Assembly (NCBI GenBank): GCA_907163375.1 | Contig: CAJQUW010003166.1 | Coordinates: forward strand, 62,001-126,000 | DNA from: Prostheceraeus crozeri | Lineage: Eukaryota; Platyhelminthes; Polycladida; Euryleptidae | DNA length: 64,000 nucleotides | Direction: 5' to 3' | In this document: in pieces, positions 42,360 through 54,650 of the stretch | Position numbering within the stretch: position 1 is the first letter of the stretch | Layout: each line of letters opens with the position of its first letter | Position numbers and translations under genes: made by a program | Notes under the pieces: model-generated | The model's input: only the letters and a program-made list of their open reading frames with translations | Databases searched by the model: none | What the model was told of the DNA's origin: nothing

Positions 42360-44460
42360 TCGAAACCCCGAGGGCCAGGATCTCGGGATTATAAAACTCA
42401 TTACCGGAATTTTGAGATCCCGAAAATATGATTACAGGATTCCGAAACAAACTCCCTAATTAGCAGGGGTTCCTAAACATTTTTGTACAGGCCCAAATTA
42501 GAATTTTTGATACAACAAATCGTGCAATTTACTCGTATTCATTTGAAGCTCTCTTTAAGCATCAATCTCATATGTTCTAAATTCCAATTATATGTAAACT
42601 TTGCGTACACAACTTGGAAATAGGCTGGAAATGCGAAAGTGCACGGATAGTAACGCAATTTCACTCCAGAATGGAATCGTTGCATGCTTTACCAGATTGA
42701 TCCGGCGCGTCGGGGCACCCAGACATTCCCATTTTTCTAAAAGTTGAATCCTCCGGCGCGAGCACAGACTAAATCGTTATATTTTATCCCGGTATTGCAT
42801 TTCCGGCGCGCCGTATATAAAGATTCCCGTCTGATTTTCACAAGACAGATGGTAACAAGGAATAAAAAAATATGTGTATTCCTAGCTACCTGTTATTACG
42901 TACAGTAATAATACATGCCTATCGTATAGTGCATTGCTTTATGATTTGCTTATAAATTGAATATGTAGCGAATCGGTGTAAAGTAGGGATTCCAAAATCC
43001 CGGTATCCCGGGATTGAGTGGAATCGTATATACCCTATTACAAAGAATAGACATATGCAAATAGTATGAGATACCGGTAGGGATTGCAATCCCGGGATTC
43101 CGTGTATTTGTGCGAATCCCGAAATCCCAGGAATGATTTATTAATTCAGCTGTTATTTTGGTAGTGATTTACAGGTGTTTTACTGCTTCACTAATGGAAA
43201 CCGAATAGATTTTCCATCACTTTTCGATCCCTTTCTTTGAATTACTGATTCAATATTGTAGCCTATATATTTGTCAGTATTATAATAAGTATATTATAAT
43301 AATATTATAATATTAGTATAATCACACTTTTGTCAGTATGCTTTTATATATGTGATTATATACTTGCGCCTTCTATGTTTTCTAATGTAGAGGGTAGAGA
43401 GAGATTCCACAATCGAGGAAGATCTCGGTCACGGGATTACGGGATTGAGTGGAATAAGCTCAGTAAATATGCTATGACAAAGCACATGTGTTTTGATTTT
43501 ATGGGATGCTAGGATGTGGTAATGGCAGAGAATCGAAATTGACAAAAGTCGGTTTACTGATAACATGGCAATCGACCTAGAGTTTATTCCGCTTTATGCA
43601 CACCTTGATAACGGCAACGTTGAGAGTAAACGGGAACAGCTGCGAATTTCTGATGTCTGAACTTTTAATCTTCAATTTCCTGAGATTCGGTATTGGTAGA
43701 GTGAAGACCCGGGATGTTGAGCCTGCCTACAAAATCCCGATTTTTCTTGATCCCGGGATTCCGGATTACAAGCTCTGACCCGAGATCGAGATTGAGAAAA
43801 TACCAGCATATCAGTTGTAGCTACATGCAAAATGGCAAATTATTAATCCCGAGATTGACGTGACCAGAGGCCAATAATGTGAGCAAAACTGTGATCTATT
43901 GAGCAATTTGCCTCCTAGAGATCTCAATTCCGAGGGATAGCTCGATTCCTAATCCCGGTAATGTGTAGGCCTACTTCGACAATGCTCATCAAAATGTTCT
44001 TGCTTTCAAATATTGCTAGCTTTGGCAAATGACAACCTCGAATTTGAGTCTCGACTTTTACTCAGAATGCCTCATCAATGGATTATTTAAAACGTAGGCA
44101 TGAAGCTGATGATTAGACTAAAGTATGAAGACCCTCCATATCTATGGTGAATGGATTTCCCGAGATATCAGGATTCCGGGATTAGCATCCCTATAGTGTG
44201 AAGATAATTTCATCGCCTTATAAGCTCTCCGTGAAATGATATGTCTGAAAATAAATATTTTCCTGGCACATCTTCCTGTCAATTGAAATAACACGAAATT
44301 TGCGATTCAAATTACAAATTTTATAATCTGATGTATACTATATCACAAAGCAATTGCACACGATCATCATCACTGTGCCAAAAACAGCATTATCAAAGTT
44401 ATTTATTCGATATCATCAGACATTGTCGAATCCCGGGATTACGGGATTGCAATCCCTAGT
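42360..44460. mobile_element. Cluster of CCCGGGATT-rich ends, probable nested hAT-like non-autonomous elements
   Basis: TAGGGATT..ATCCCGG starts at 42984 and 43078. Inverted ends stop at 44193 (ATCCCTA) and 44458 (GGGATTGCAATCCCTA). More CCGGGATT, GGGATTACGGGATT and AATCCCGA words lie at 42370-42440, 43400-43450, 43700-43800, 43850 and 43920-43970. GTGTAAAG before 42984 and GTGTGAAG at 44196-44203 may be an 8-bp duplication, offset by two bases. At 42463 CAGGGGTTCCTAAACATTTT looks like a separate hAT end. The individual element limits could not all be settled. Confidence 0.5.
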
Positions 44461-44684
44461 TCGCACTGACCTTTGATTGCGAAATTTCATGTGAAAGAGA
44501 CAGCACAGTCCAAAAAACTAAGAAGATAGTGAACATTTCTACGGCTTCATCAGGCAAAATTGCGCTACAACCTTCAACATTATGACTTGGAATTTGGAAA
44601 AGCACGGAAGCAAGAAAAGCCATCAAACATCATTCAAAAACAGATTCATCCGGAAAGAATGGATGTGAGACATCCACAAAGATG

Positions 44685-45117
44685 CGCAGAAGTTGTGGCT
44701 CGATGTGTGTTTGAAGATTTGAAATGTCTCTGAATAGGCCATATTTTCAAACTTGTGAAGGCTGTATAGGACAGAGTATTGGATGGATTTTGATGAAATT
44801 TTACTTGAAGGTGAGTGAGGTAGTGTAGAGCTTAAGTTTGGCTCTATTGCGTTTTCCGCAAAGATGCGCAGAAATTTTGGCTAGTTGTGCGTTTTAAGGA
44901 TTGAATTTTTGTCGTTTTCGTCAGATTGTGAAGGCTGTGTAGGACAGGGTATGGGATGGATTTTGATGAAACTTTAGTTGAAGGTGAGTGAGGTAGTGTA
45001 GAGCTTAAGTTTGGCTCTATTGCGTTTTCCGCAAAGATGTGTAGAAGTTTTGGCTCGATGTGTTCTTTTTTTCGTGATGTTATTTGTTTTGGCTCTATAG
45101 TAAAAAATCATTAACCC
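44685..45117 (-). repeat. 182-bp-unit repeat, copy B (inverted relative to copy A)
   Basis: About 2.4 units of 172-182 bp, each with GCGCAGAA and GGCTC at one end and GTGAGTGAGGTAGTGTAGAG inside. It ends with the inverted TAGTAAAAAATCATTAACCC that begins copy A. One unit is almost identical to copy A and the other is more diverged. Confidence 0.8.
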
Positions 45118-45549
45118 AAAAATGATAAAGTTCTGTACGATAGGAGTGATGATTCGATTTGAGCGTGGACCAATCGCAGGCAGGTTGTTCATGCTGGGCT
45201 AACTTGCACATTTGTTCTAATGACTACACAACACGCGTCAGGCGTCTGGATTTTAACGGTTGAAGACAATCGATCTCATACTCTGAACCACAAATTATTC
45301 TGTGCTCATCGTCTCGAAGGTTATCAGAAATAATTTGAGGCATACAAATAAATAATAGATCACAATGTTCCAGTATTCCAGGAGAAACTTGGGAAAGACA
45401 GGTGATTTATCATAATGTGATCAATTCTATGCGATGAAGCTATGTTTCTACCATGTGACCAAGGTTATCTTAACGTAGGAGCATTCCATTGTGTATCCAA
45501 ACATATCGAGAGGAAAATCGAAGCTTATTTTCCTTCGTCTCTTTACATG
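45118..45549. other. Non-coding stretch
   Basis: No identity was recognised. Confidence 0.4.
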
Positions 45550-45800
45550 GACATTGAGGTCAAGGTCTGGAAAAACTATTCTTAGCGACTGATGAATAAG
45601 CAAACCCAAAATAATTGTCCTAGGGTGCTAAATCCAGACTTTTCAAAGCTGATTGATCTTTGCAATCCAACATGCTTTCTAGGAAGATAGTTGTATGATG
45701 TCGCACAAAAAGTCGCTACAATATGGCACGATGCACCATCTTGTTGTCAAATCCTTTTGAGTGTTGCTATCATTTGTAAAATGTGGGATGCTGGTCATAC
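45550..45800 (-). pseudogene. mariner/Tc1-like transposase fragment
   Basis: The minus strand gives QQDGASCHIVATF and, after a shift of frame, LKSLDLAPxDNYFGFA. These stand where mariner-like transposases have WFQQDGATCHTA and PPRSPDLTPLDYFLWG, the second and third acidic positions of the IS630-type nuclease. Only the C-terminal part is readable and it is heavily decayed. Confidence 0.5.
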
Positions 45801-46149
45801 AACTTCATAATGAAGATCATTCGTTACTTCTCGTGATAAGACGCTAGAGAACCTTGTCCGGTGCAGATGCATACCCAAACAGTCAGCGTTTAACAAAAAG
45901 CTCGTCAAGATTTGCTTACGAAGAAATTAACAATCACTTTGGTGCGTGTATATGCAAAACAGGACGGCAGAATTAGAGACTGTATGAGGTCAATGTTGTC
46001 CTCCATCAACACTTGATTTATTTCGGTGATGCAGTCACACATAAAAACTTGTAGCCATACCAAACTTTAGGAAGCAGAATTGTTCAATAATTTTCTTCAC
46101 TTATTTGCATGATCGCTATCAAGGACGTCGGATATGGAAAATCTCTGTA

Positions 46150-49100
46150 AATCAGAACTCAGGGAGAAATCTGAGCTGAAAAGTGATTCTTATCAATAAA
46201 GACCGCTAAGTGACGAAAGATATGCAAAAAATGAGGGTTATTGATGAGGCAAGTGAGATGCAACGTACTACACTCATATGATAGACTGACAGAATGACAG
46301 TAAGAGATTTCGCTCTTTTGGAAGTACTTTTCATAAAGTCAATTTCAAATGTACTACGCAAGAAAGTTCTGCGTACTTGGTCCAAATGCCTTAGTACAGA
46401 TACTCGGCTCCGACAAGTACTCATTAATGGTCTTGCGTTGCGGTACATCACGCTGGGACTGCTGGGGTGAACGCTTTTGCTCTTTGTTGCATATATAGTG
46501 GCCATATGGGTGTCATGATGGATGTGGCTAAAGAAAGCATAGGGAAGAATCGAATTTCGGCCCCTTTATGTAGTGATGGCATAGTGGACACCATCCGGAT
46601 GGCCCAGGCATTCAAAGAGCCTCATAGGTCCACTTATGCCGGAACTTTCAATTTTGATAGTGCTCCAGTTATATGAAAGAAGTGTCACTAATTGTTATAC
46701 ACTCATGTGAACAATTTGATTGTATTTGTCTAAATTGACGCAGAATGGAATGAAGTGAACTATTGTATCAATATGACACCACTAATGCTGCCATGATCGA
46801 TGAGTGCGCACAGCGCATGAGACTAATTCAACGGTAGTGTAACTGGTGTCGCATCGATACAATAATGATAATGAGTGATTATTTGAAAAATCTGCCTCAA
46901 TAGTGGGAAATGTGAGGCTAAGGTACAAAATACATCACGATCAACTTCATAAGTCAGTATAACAAAAGCAAATATTGATACAGTCATGATGAAATACAAT
47001 TCAAATGTGCTGACGGAAGTAAAGAAAGAAACACACATTACTTTACAAGCTATGAAAAATCATCATTTAACAAGCGAATCATTGTCACAATGTAGCTATT
47101 TTTCTCATTGCTAAGTTGCTCACTGGCATGCGAAATTTTCTAGCAAATTGAAGAACATGAGGAGCTAAGTGATGCTGAGGGTAATTTAACTCATCGACAA
47201 GAGAAGTAAACAATTTAGCACCATATAATCAATAGTCACATCACTTATGAGATGTCTTTCCCGTAATTACTGGTGTCTATATGAGATCTCCAATTCCATC
47301 ATTACGGAAGTCTGTCCAAAACCACTGATGTCTTAACAATTTCTCGAGAATATCACCAATGTCTTAAGCAATCTCAAAATACAGTCGTTCAAGTGATCGC
47401 CTCTTTTCCAAGCGGATAGAAGGTTCTAGCGCAGCGACGTATTCGGGGTTGTTAGATTTTAATCAATTAATAAATAATTCTATTTGTAGATCAAGTAATG
47501 AAGAAATGCAAGAAGTCATCATCAAAATATTCAATCATTTTTGTGAGATGATAAATATCAGCGACTTTTCGATGCATCAGAAAGTGATTTTTCTAGAGAA
47601 CAAGCTTCTTCGAAATCATTAAATTTTTCAAATACTTTACCATCACAAGTGAAATCGAACTTCGAGGCATTAAAACTGTCAGCCATTCGTTCATCGACAT
47701 TGTCAAAACAAATATGATTTTGGCAAAAAAATCTGAAGTCTCTCAGGGAAAAAGGATCTGTTGTCTGACATTTCCAGGTTATCAAAATCGGAATTATGCA
47801 ATCTGCTATCTTTATTGCGAATTAAGAACAAACGACGGGAGGTTGCATTCACCAACTGAGAATTGCATTCAGGCTGCTTTCTTCCGATATTTTGACAACC
47901 TCCCCTCTCTCTAGATTTTGAAATCATCAACGATGTCACTTTCCATTCAGCAAACCAAATAGTGAAGGAGATGACAAAGACCTTGGAGAGCAGATGAAAT
48001 ATAAGACGCATTGAATCACTAGAGTATGCAGATTTAAAGAAATTGCGACAGTATTTCGACAGCTCAAGAAGGGGTTTATTCTTCAATAATATATTTTCTC
48101 GGACGAGGCCGTGAATTGAACCGCTACTTAAATCGAATGTTGATCCTCAGAGTCGATTCAACGGGACGAAGTTATGTTGAAGTAAATAATTTGAATGCAG
48201 TTAAAAAGTTCATCAACTATTGGCTTCAAATCAATTACGCATCTATCAGGCGGAAAATCAAAGCAACTGTCCTGTAATTGGAATAGAGACCCTGATAAAC
48301 AGATCTCCAGAAAATGCAGAAAAACTTTTCAACCAACCATTGAAAGATTGGCGTGAATCAAAATGCTGGTACAATACTAACCTGGTCATGTGAGCTCAAA
48401 CATTGGGTAATATGAGAAAAATTTCTTAAAATGCTGATTAGTCAAAATTATGTACTGCACACTATATTCGCGCGGCTGTTGTAACCGAAATGTTCAGCAA
48501 CGAAGCCGCTGTACAGGATGTTCAATGCGTCACTGGGGATAGAAACTCTGATTCCGTCAAATGGCACCTGAAGTGCGTTGGAGATTCCAAGAAAAGAGTT
48601 TCTCACGAATGCTAGTAGTAGTTCAATTTCAACAAACGTCAAATCATTACACGCAGAGAGTGAGTTCACAGTTTGAAGACCACTTGATGAAAATTGCCAT
48701 TATATTAAGCCAGTCTCCTTATCAGCTAAGGCGACATTTGTAAAGCAACAGAAAAAGACTCTCGCTGTGTCTTACATTAGCCCATTATTTGGCATTACTG
48801 CATTAACTATTTGTGATGTTGTTGAGGTTTTTTGACAGATTTCATATTTTAGAAACAATCAACAGACTATCGTTGTTGAAAGTTGCAGATAAAATGGATA
48901 ATAAATGCAATGTCAATCGATAATGTTCATTCTGATCCAGCCTTCGTTGTAAATGAATTGTAACACAATGAACTTCGAGCTTCAAACGATCCAGCACTTC
49001 AACTTTTGCACTTCGACTTATCACCAAGAACATTGCATAAATCACGGAAGATGTTTCATTACATTATTCGTCGTCTTTCACAGTGCTTAATTTCAAAACA

Positions 49101-49569
49101 TGTTATTTCACTGATTTCATCAATATATACAATTTGGAACGTGCTTACATGTACTTAAGCGGAAGCTGTTTTAGGTCCTTCTTCTTTGCAGAAATCCACT
49201 ATGAAACTCTGTCGCTGCAAAATGTTATCTGCCGCCATGATGCTAACAATTATTAAATTTCTTACTTGGATTAGTTCAATTTAGCAGAAATTGTATGACA
49301 TTATCTATGGGTTATTGCAGAAGATAAATTAACTAATAACATCGGTTTGAGTGATACTTGGATTACATCAATGATTTTCAGAACGTGAGAGAGACACAAA
49401 TGTCTCTTTTGGAAAATGGGGAAATGAGGAAATTCCTGCAACATGTCCACAACAATCTATATCTATCAGTTTATGCTATATCACTGAAGTAAAATAATTT
49501 ACACCAAATCTCTGACAACTTCATGAGTATGTTTGAAATTCAAGGTGCTTCATATTTACGTGGTGGCCT
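46150..49569. other. Long stretch without recognised genes
   Basis: Several short frames (for example 46467-46676 plus and 47703-48086 minus) resemble nothing I know. The plus strand at 47560-48100 keeps a broken, Ser-rich frame that may be a decayed mobile-element gene, but no domain supports this. Confidence 0.35.
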
Positions 49570-51990
49570 GAGTTTACACGAACGCTCTCCTGAATTTCGA
49601 TGATCTTGGGGGAAGAATGATCAGTGGATAAACTGATAAAGGGTTAAATTTAGTTGTAGCAATGTCGAATTCAAGGGAGAAATTTGAAATGTTTGGAGGT
49701 TCTCTGAATAGCCTTACTGAAAAATGTGACAGACGAGGTATTAACAGAACTTGAAAGGTTAAATGAAGAATATGGAATTTTCTCTCACGATGCACCTTCG
49801 GACATCCGAGATCATCTGAATCTACTTGAAGACGAAGGACAACCCAACTCATAGAAAAACAAATAGCGTAGTCAAGCACATGAAGAGCAATTGGCATCAA
49901 GACAGTTGAACGGTAAATACCAGCTTTTTCTCACACGACGGAAAATACTGTCTGATTGGAAAATTTGGTTAAAAAACAATGAAATTTCACTTCCACAAAG
50001 CCGCATTTTACTATTTGGGAGATTAATAGACACTGCTGACTCAAATTTGACAAAGAAGTTATATTGCGCAGTATATAATGACCAGTGATACAACCTCGAT
50101 TACATTTTAATCGAGGTCGAGGTCGGCTGTTATAATCGTGGTCAAGGTCGCGGTCGAGATCGAATCGAGGTCCGCCCCGCAATAAGTAGTACGATATTGA
50201 TTGACTTTGGCACCGGGCACTTGCATGAAAAGAAAACAAATATTTGTGCTCATCATGCCATTCATTACATTATGTCAACACTCAGCATATTGAAAATCTG
50301 AATATAATTTATGATATTTCTAATTAGTTAATTACTACATCATAATATGCTTTATGTCTATGTTTGAAAACAAAATATGCTTTATGCTAACAATTGTAGA
50401 TAAAAAATGATAGTTGTTAGCGGCTACGCTGAAAGCATGACATGAAATAGTCATAAAACAATTTTCTAAATTAAAGGAGTAAAAAATTCACTGAAATTAT
50501 CTAGTGCCATGAGGCCTCACGTCCAATCTCAACAGGTGCTTGCTTTTGACACAAGAATCTTAAATACAAATACTCGTACTTAAAATTTGAATGATTGCAA
50601 CAGATACTTAGGAAACATAGAAATAAACTTGTAGTCCCGCCACTATGACGACATTCTGCATGGAGCGAGACCGAAAATGAGGCATTCACAGCATGTTGTA
50701 CACCCTACGACTACTGCGAAAATCCGCGCCTTCCGAGTTCTGTCGAGTCTCTTTGATACATGGATAAGATCAAAGATACAGACATGTTGATTGAAGGGAA
50801 ATTGAAGTTTTCGACCAATATGTCAGTTTGGTGTGTTTACTCCGACTATTCGAGATCTATTAACTCTAGCTACATCATTTTAGGTACGATGTGTCTTCCT
50901 ATCGTCTTCTTTCATGTTCTATCAAGTGCTAGAAATTATTTCTATGTGCGATATTTGCAAGAATGTGGTTAGATGCTTCATGTTTGAGCTAAAATTTGAT
51001 TAAATTTTATATTTACCTTTCTAAGATGCTTGTTGAATCCAAATATGTTTTTTTGTAGGTAAGATATGGTTCCGTGACTTCATGACCTGAAGATATATCT
51101 TGCCAAAAAGTATGGCGCTAGAGTCAATAGATCTCGCATAGTCGGAGCAAGCACAACAAGCTGATACATTGTTCGAAAAGTTCAATTTTCCTTAATCTAA
51201 TATGTCCTTTTCTTTGATCTTGTCTGTAGGAAGCTCGGACGGCGCATACCTTCGTAGTAGTCATAGGGTGTAGAACATACTGTGAAAGTCTCATCTCGGT
51301 CTCGTTCCATGCAGAAGCTCGTCCTTGTGGCGGGACTATAAATAGCTCCTATGATTCCGTAGTATTTGCTACAATCATTCAGATTTTATGTGTTCATTTA
51401 AGATTCTTATGTCCAAAGCGCCCGATAAGTAGGCGCAAAGGAGCACATCAGCATGAAAAAAACCAAATAAAAAGTTGTAAATGCTGAAAATTTTCTGAAA
51501 TGATCTGACTACTGTTCAGTCCGACCTCGACCTCGATTAAAATCTGCTTAATCGATGTCAAGGTTGAGGTCGAGGTCAGACCACCGAGGTCTGCGAGGTC
51601 GAGGTTGCACCTCTGATAATAACATAAACCGACAACAGTTTAAGAAAACTTGGTGTTGTCGCATAAAAGACTTACATATCAAATCCATTTGCAAGAATTT
51701 GGAATAATAAGGTTGAAAGAGCAGGAGAATTTACTAAAAATTCGAAAATCCTTCAATATACGATTAATAGACTATTTCAGAGAACAGTGGATTCAAAGAG
51801 CCAACAAAAATGGTCTTGACTATTTACAATTAACTCAATTCAATTGCGAATTGAAGGAATATTTAAATTTAAGCTTGGCTAATGGAGTAATTAGTACACT
51901 TACCGTACTGGCAATTTCGGCCTGCAGTTGAGAGCGATAGACATAGGTACAATAAAACTCATGATGAATGTATATGTCCATCATCATGTG
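49570..51990 (+). mobile_element. LINE 3'-region fragment interrupted by a hAT-like element
   Basis: Before the insertion, LTELERLNEEYG and LTRRKILSDWKIWLKNN run to KLYCAVYNDQ. After it, KKTWCCRIKDL, IRKSFNIRLIDYFREQW, ELKEYLNLSLANGV and LTVLAISA lead to QLRAIDIGT. The second half matches the region after the reverse transcriptase in many non-LTR retrotransposons (FREQWI..YL.L..LRISAH.L.IE.GRY). The frame is broken in several places. The clade is uncertain. Confidence 0.5.
50083..51615. mobile_element. hAT-like foldback element, 1,533 bp, with 8-bp target duplication
   Basis: It begins CAGTGATACAACCTCGA and ends with the inverted form of CAGAGGTGCAACCTCGA. The flanks are ATAATGAC (50075-50082) and ATAATAAC (51616-51623), an 8-bp duplication with one change, as in the hAT superfamily. 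Both ends are packed with CGAGGTC words. The arms go on inward: 50540-50790 and 51195-51420 are inverted copies, about 80% alike (GTCCCGCCA, TCTGCATGGA, CGAGACCGA, ACACCCTA). No transposase frame is present, so it is non-autonomous. Confidence 0.85.
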
Positions 51991-54100
51991 CAAAAGTAGA
52001 AATTGAAGATATTTCATTTCACAGTAGAGTGCCAATGGTTTAATCTGCTAAGACAATTACACTTTCCGCTTTTCATGAATGCAAGTCGAATCAACTTCAA
52101 TGGCATCATGAAAAACATGAAATCAAACCTGATTGATTCTAAAGCGACCTGAAAAACGCTGTTTTCTGACATAAATGCAACCATCTGCATTTGAACTCCA
52201 GAAAATCGTTTTTTTTTTGTTATCCTCCAACAACGGTCTCATTGCACAGTAGAATTAGATAACCGATGACAAGAATGGAAGTTTTATATCCTTCTTATAT
52301 GCAACGATAGCAAACAGAATAATCCAAGGTTTACATATAAATTTCTATCTAGTGCATTGTATCATAGTCTAGCCATTTTTCAAGTTTCATATAGGCCTAG
52401 ATGTAGAAGCTGCTGCAGGTTTTTCTTAAAAATAATTTAATTTTAAGTGAGATGTTAATATTGTTTCATGTGAAATAGCCGACTATTGCAGGGGTGTAAT
52501 ATGCTGTCTATGTGTAGCAGCCATTCATAACTTTCATCAAATTTTCCAATGCTGGAATACGAATTAAAAATTGGTTCACAGAGCTCAAGAATTTACTGAT
52601 AAAAATTCTAATTATTGGATAATTTCTCATTCAAGCGATAAAGAGAGCGCTTTTCTGGAATAAACACATTGAAAACTTCTTTTTACAATCATCACGCGGA
52701 CAAATGAACTGGAGCTGGAACTTTTCGACCAATCAGTGAATGTCAATTTTGGAATTGATTTTCGAAAACACGCAAAGATTTTGAAAATTATTCTAAAAGA
52801 ATGAACAGGGGCTACTTTTTAAAAAAATGAATAATTGAAGGCATCTTGGCCTCTGATTTGAAGCTGGAGTAATGCATGTTCTGTAAATTAATACTAGTCT
52901 GATTGCACTCTTGATGGATCATAGGAGTGATGTTTCAAAATGACAAAGGTACAGGTTTTAAAGAATTTCATTCTTTGCAATCCTGTCGCTGCAGTATTTT
53001 GCAAATTCGACATTGCTTTATGTACATGATCTTAAGACAAGAGGCAGCAATCATCGTTGATTTAATGCTCCACACATGATCCGTGCGAGTTGACCAAAAC
53101 TTTGTCTCATCTGCACTACCTAAGACTCGTTGCTTTAGTTTTATCACTTACTCACATTGGTCATTTAAATTTCACAAATCTTATACTGCGTTCAACTGCC
53201 TTTTCGCAGTGAATCAAATCCGCTCAATCCGGCGTTCATTCCTCATCACATCCTGAAAACTGTCATATATGCTGCACGACTTTAGGTGGTGTCCTAGATC
53301 ACCTACTACTTATACGCCCGCAGTCTGCCCTGAGCGCTTCAGTTCCACTGATACTACACCTGTCCGCAGTATAATGGTTGCCTGATAAATCACATAATGA
53401 CTCGTCTTGAAAAGTACATGCGCTCTAATCCACTCACATGCATCTCACTGCTGAGAAGAAGGCTGAGTTTATCTGTCATATACATCCTCAACCTTTCAAG
53501 CAGTAAACCACTCTTGAGGATGCTCTTCTCATTCAGTCAACATTCCAAGAAGTGGAGCTATGCGGTTTCTCACCTATGGATCATCTGAAGAGGTATTGCA
53601 TTCAGCAGGCAGCAGAAATGCGTCCTCCTATACTGCAGTCGTGAAGTCAATCTTGTCAAGTGACCAAGTCATTTTTTTGATATATGACTAATATGAGATT
53701 CATAAATACTGATGTTGATTACAATTGTAATTATAATCCTATTATATTATATATTATAATCATATATATTATAATATTATATTATATAATGTTATATTAA
53801 TTATTATAATATACTATATTATATAATATATTATAATTAATCATAATCCTATTTGGAGTTTTAAATTCAGAAATTGAATAGTTTACATACAATCTGACAC
53901 AATATGTTGTTTAATAAGAAAAGAAAATTAACATGAGCAATGCATCCACAATTTTCAGCAGCCATTGTCCAGCATTTCAAAAATAATTTCACTGAACATG
54001 TGTTCACAAAATTTCTCATCACACATGGTTTGTATCCACCAATTCAAAAATGTTTGTTATATTCATTGCAGTAAAACAAAATAATACAATGAGTCCATCC
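51991..54100. other. Non-coding stretch with AT-rich satellite
   Basis: Includes the AT-rich run at 53720-53850. No coding region was recognised. Confidence 0.5.
53720..53850. repeat. AT-only low-complexity run
   Basis: About 130 bp made almost solely of A and T, with TATAAT and ATATTA words and many overlapping palindromes. Confidence 0.9.
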
Positions 54101-54124
54101 ATCGTCTAATTCATAGGTCTAATT

Positions 54125-54650
54125 TGTGGTCTAATTCAATAGGAGTCCATCATAAAGCTCCAGCAAGAATACATGGATCGCTATTTTCGGAAAGACGGAT
54201 TTGTCTAGTGATATGAGTCCGGCTACCACGGCTATGACTCCAACTTTCCACCAAGACTCCGGGCGACTCCGGCTCCGACTCCAACCCAAGATCCTTCGAC
54301 ACATTGTCGGGCCCATAGACATCGAACAACAACAACTAGGTAAAACAATTTAGTGATTAAAGTTCGATGTCTGTGGTCGGGCCTCAACACAAAACCGAAC
54401 AAGAGACTTTCACAGAATGTGCACACCATGGAATAAGTATATACGGCACATAGAGTGTCGACACAAAAAGCATCTGCATACAGCATGGAGTGGTAGACAT
54501 GAAATTTGTATATGCGTTTTTGCGGAGACTATGATCCTGCGGTCCAAAAATTTATTTGAGCAGTTTTCAAAAAGCTAGACTATTGCAAATTATTCCTGTG
54601 CTTGTATATTGGACCATGGTATTTCCTGTGCTCCGGCTCCAAAACCCTGA
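54125..54650. mobile_element. GGAGTC/GGAGCC-rich element, probable hAT-like MITE
   Basis: GACTCCGGCTCCGACTCCAA and related words fill 54205-54295. At 54628-54650 CTCCGGCTCCAAAACCCTG reads, inverted, as CAGGGTTTTGGAGCCGGAG, a common hAT-type end. A stem with TCGGGCCCATAGACATCGAAC on one side and its near-complement (54307-54384) lies between. The left end was not found. Confidence 0.45.

Noticed and set aside
44555-44640. Short stretch recalling an LTR-retroelement RNase H end
   Set aside because: About 25 residues of loose likeness only, with no neighbouring domains or terminal repeats.
46467-46676. 69-residue frame MNAFALCCIYSGHMG...
   Set aside because: No family recognised. It is isolated, with no splice or repeat context.
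47703-48086. 127-residue minus-strand frame
   Set aside because: No domain recognised, and the opposite strand shows an equally open broken frame. It is probably decayed repeat.
49891-50088. Stand-alone 65-residue gene
   Set aside because: It continues in sense across the hAT insertion as part of a LINE 3' region and has no independent start context.
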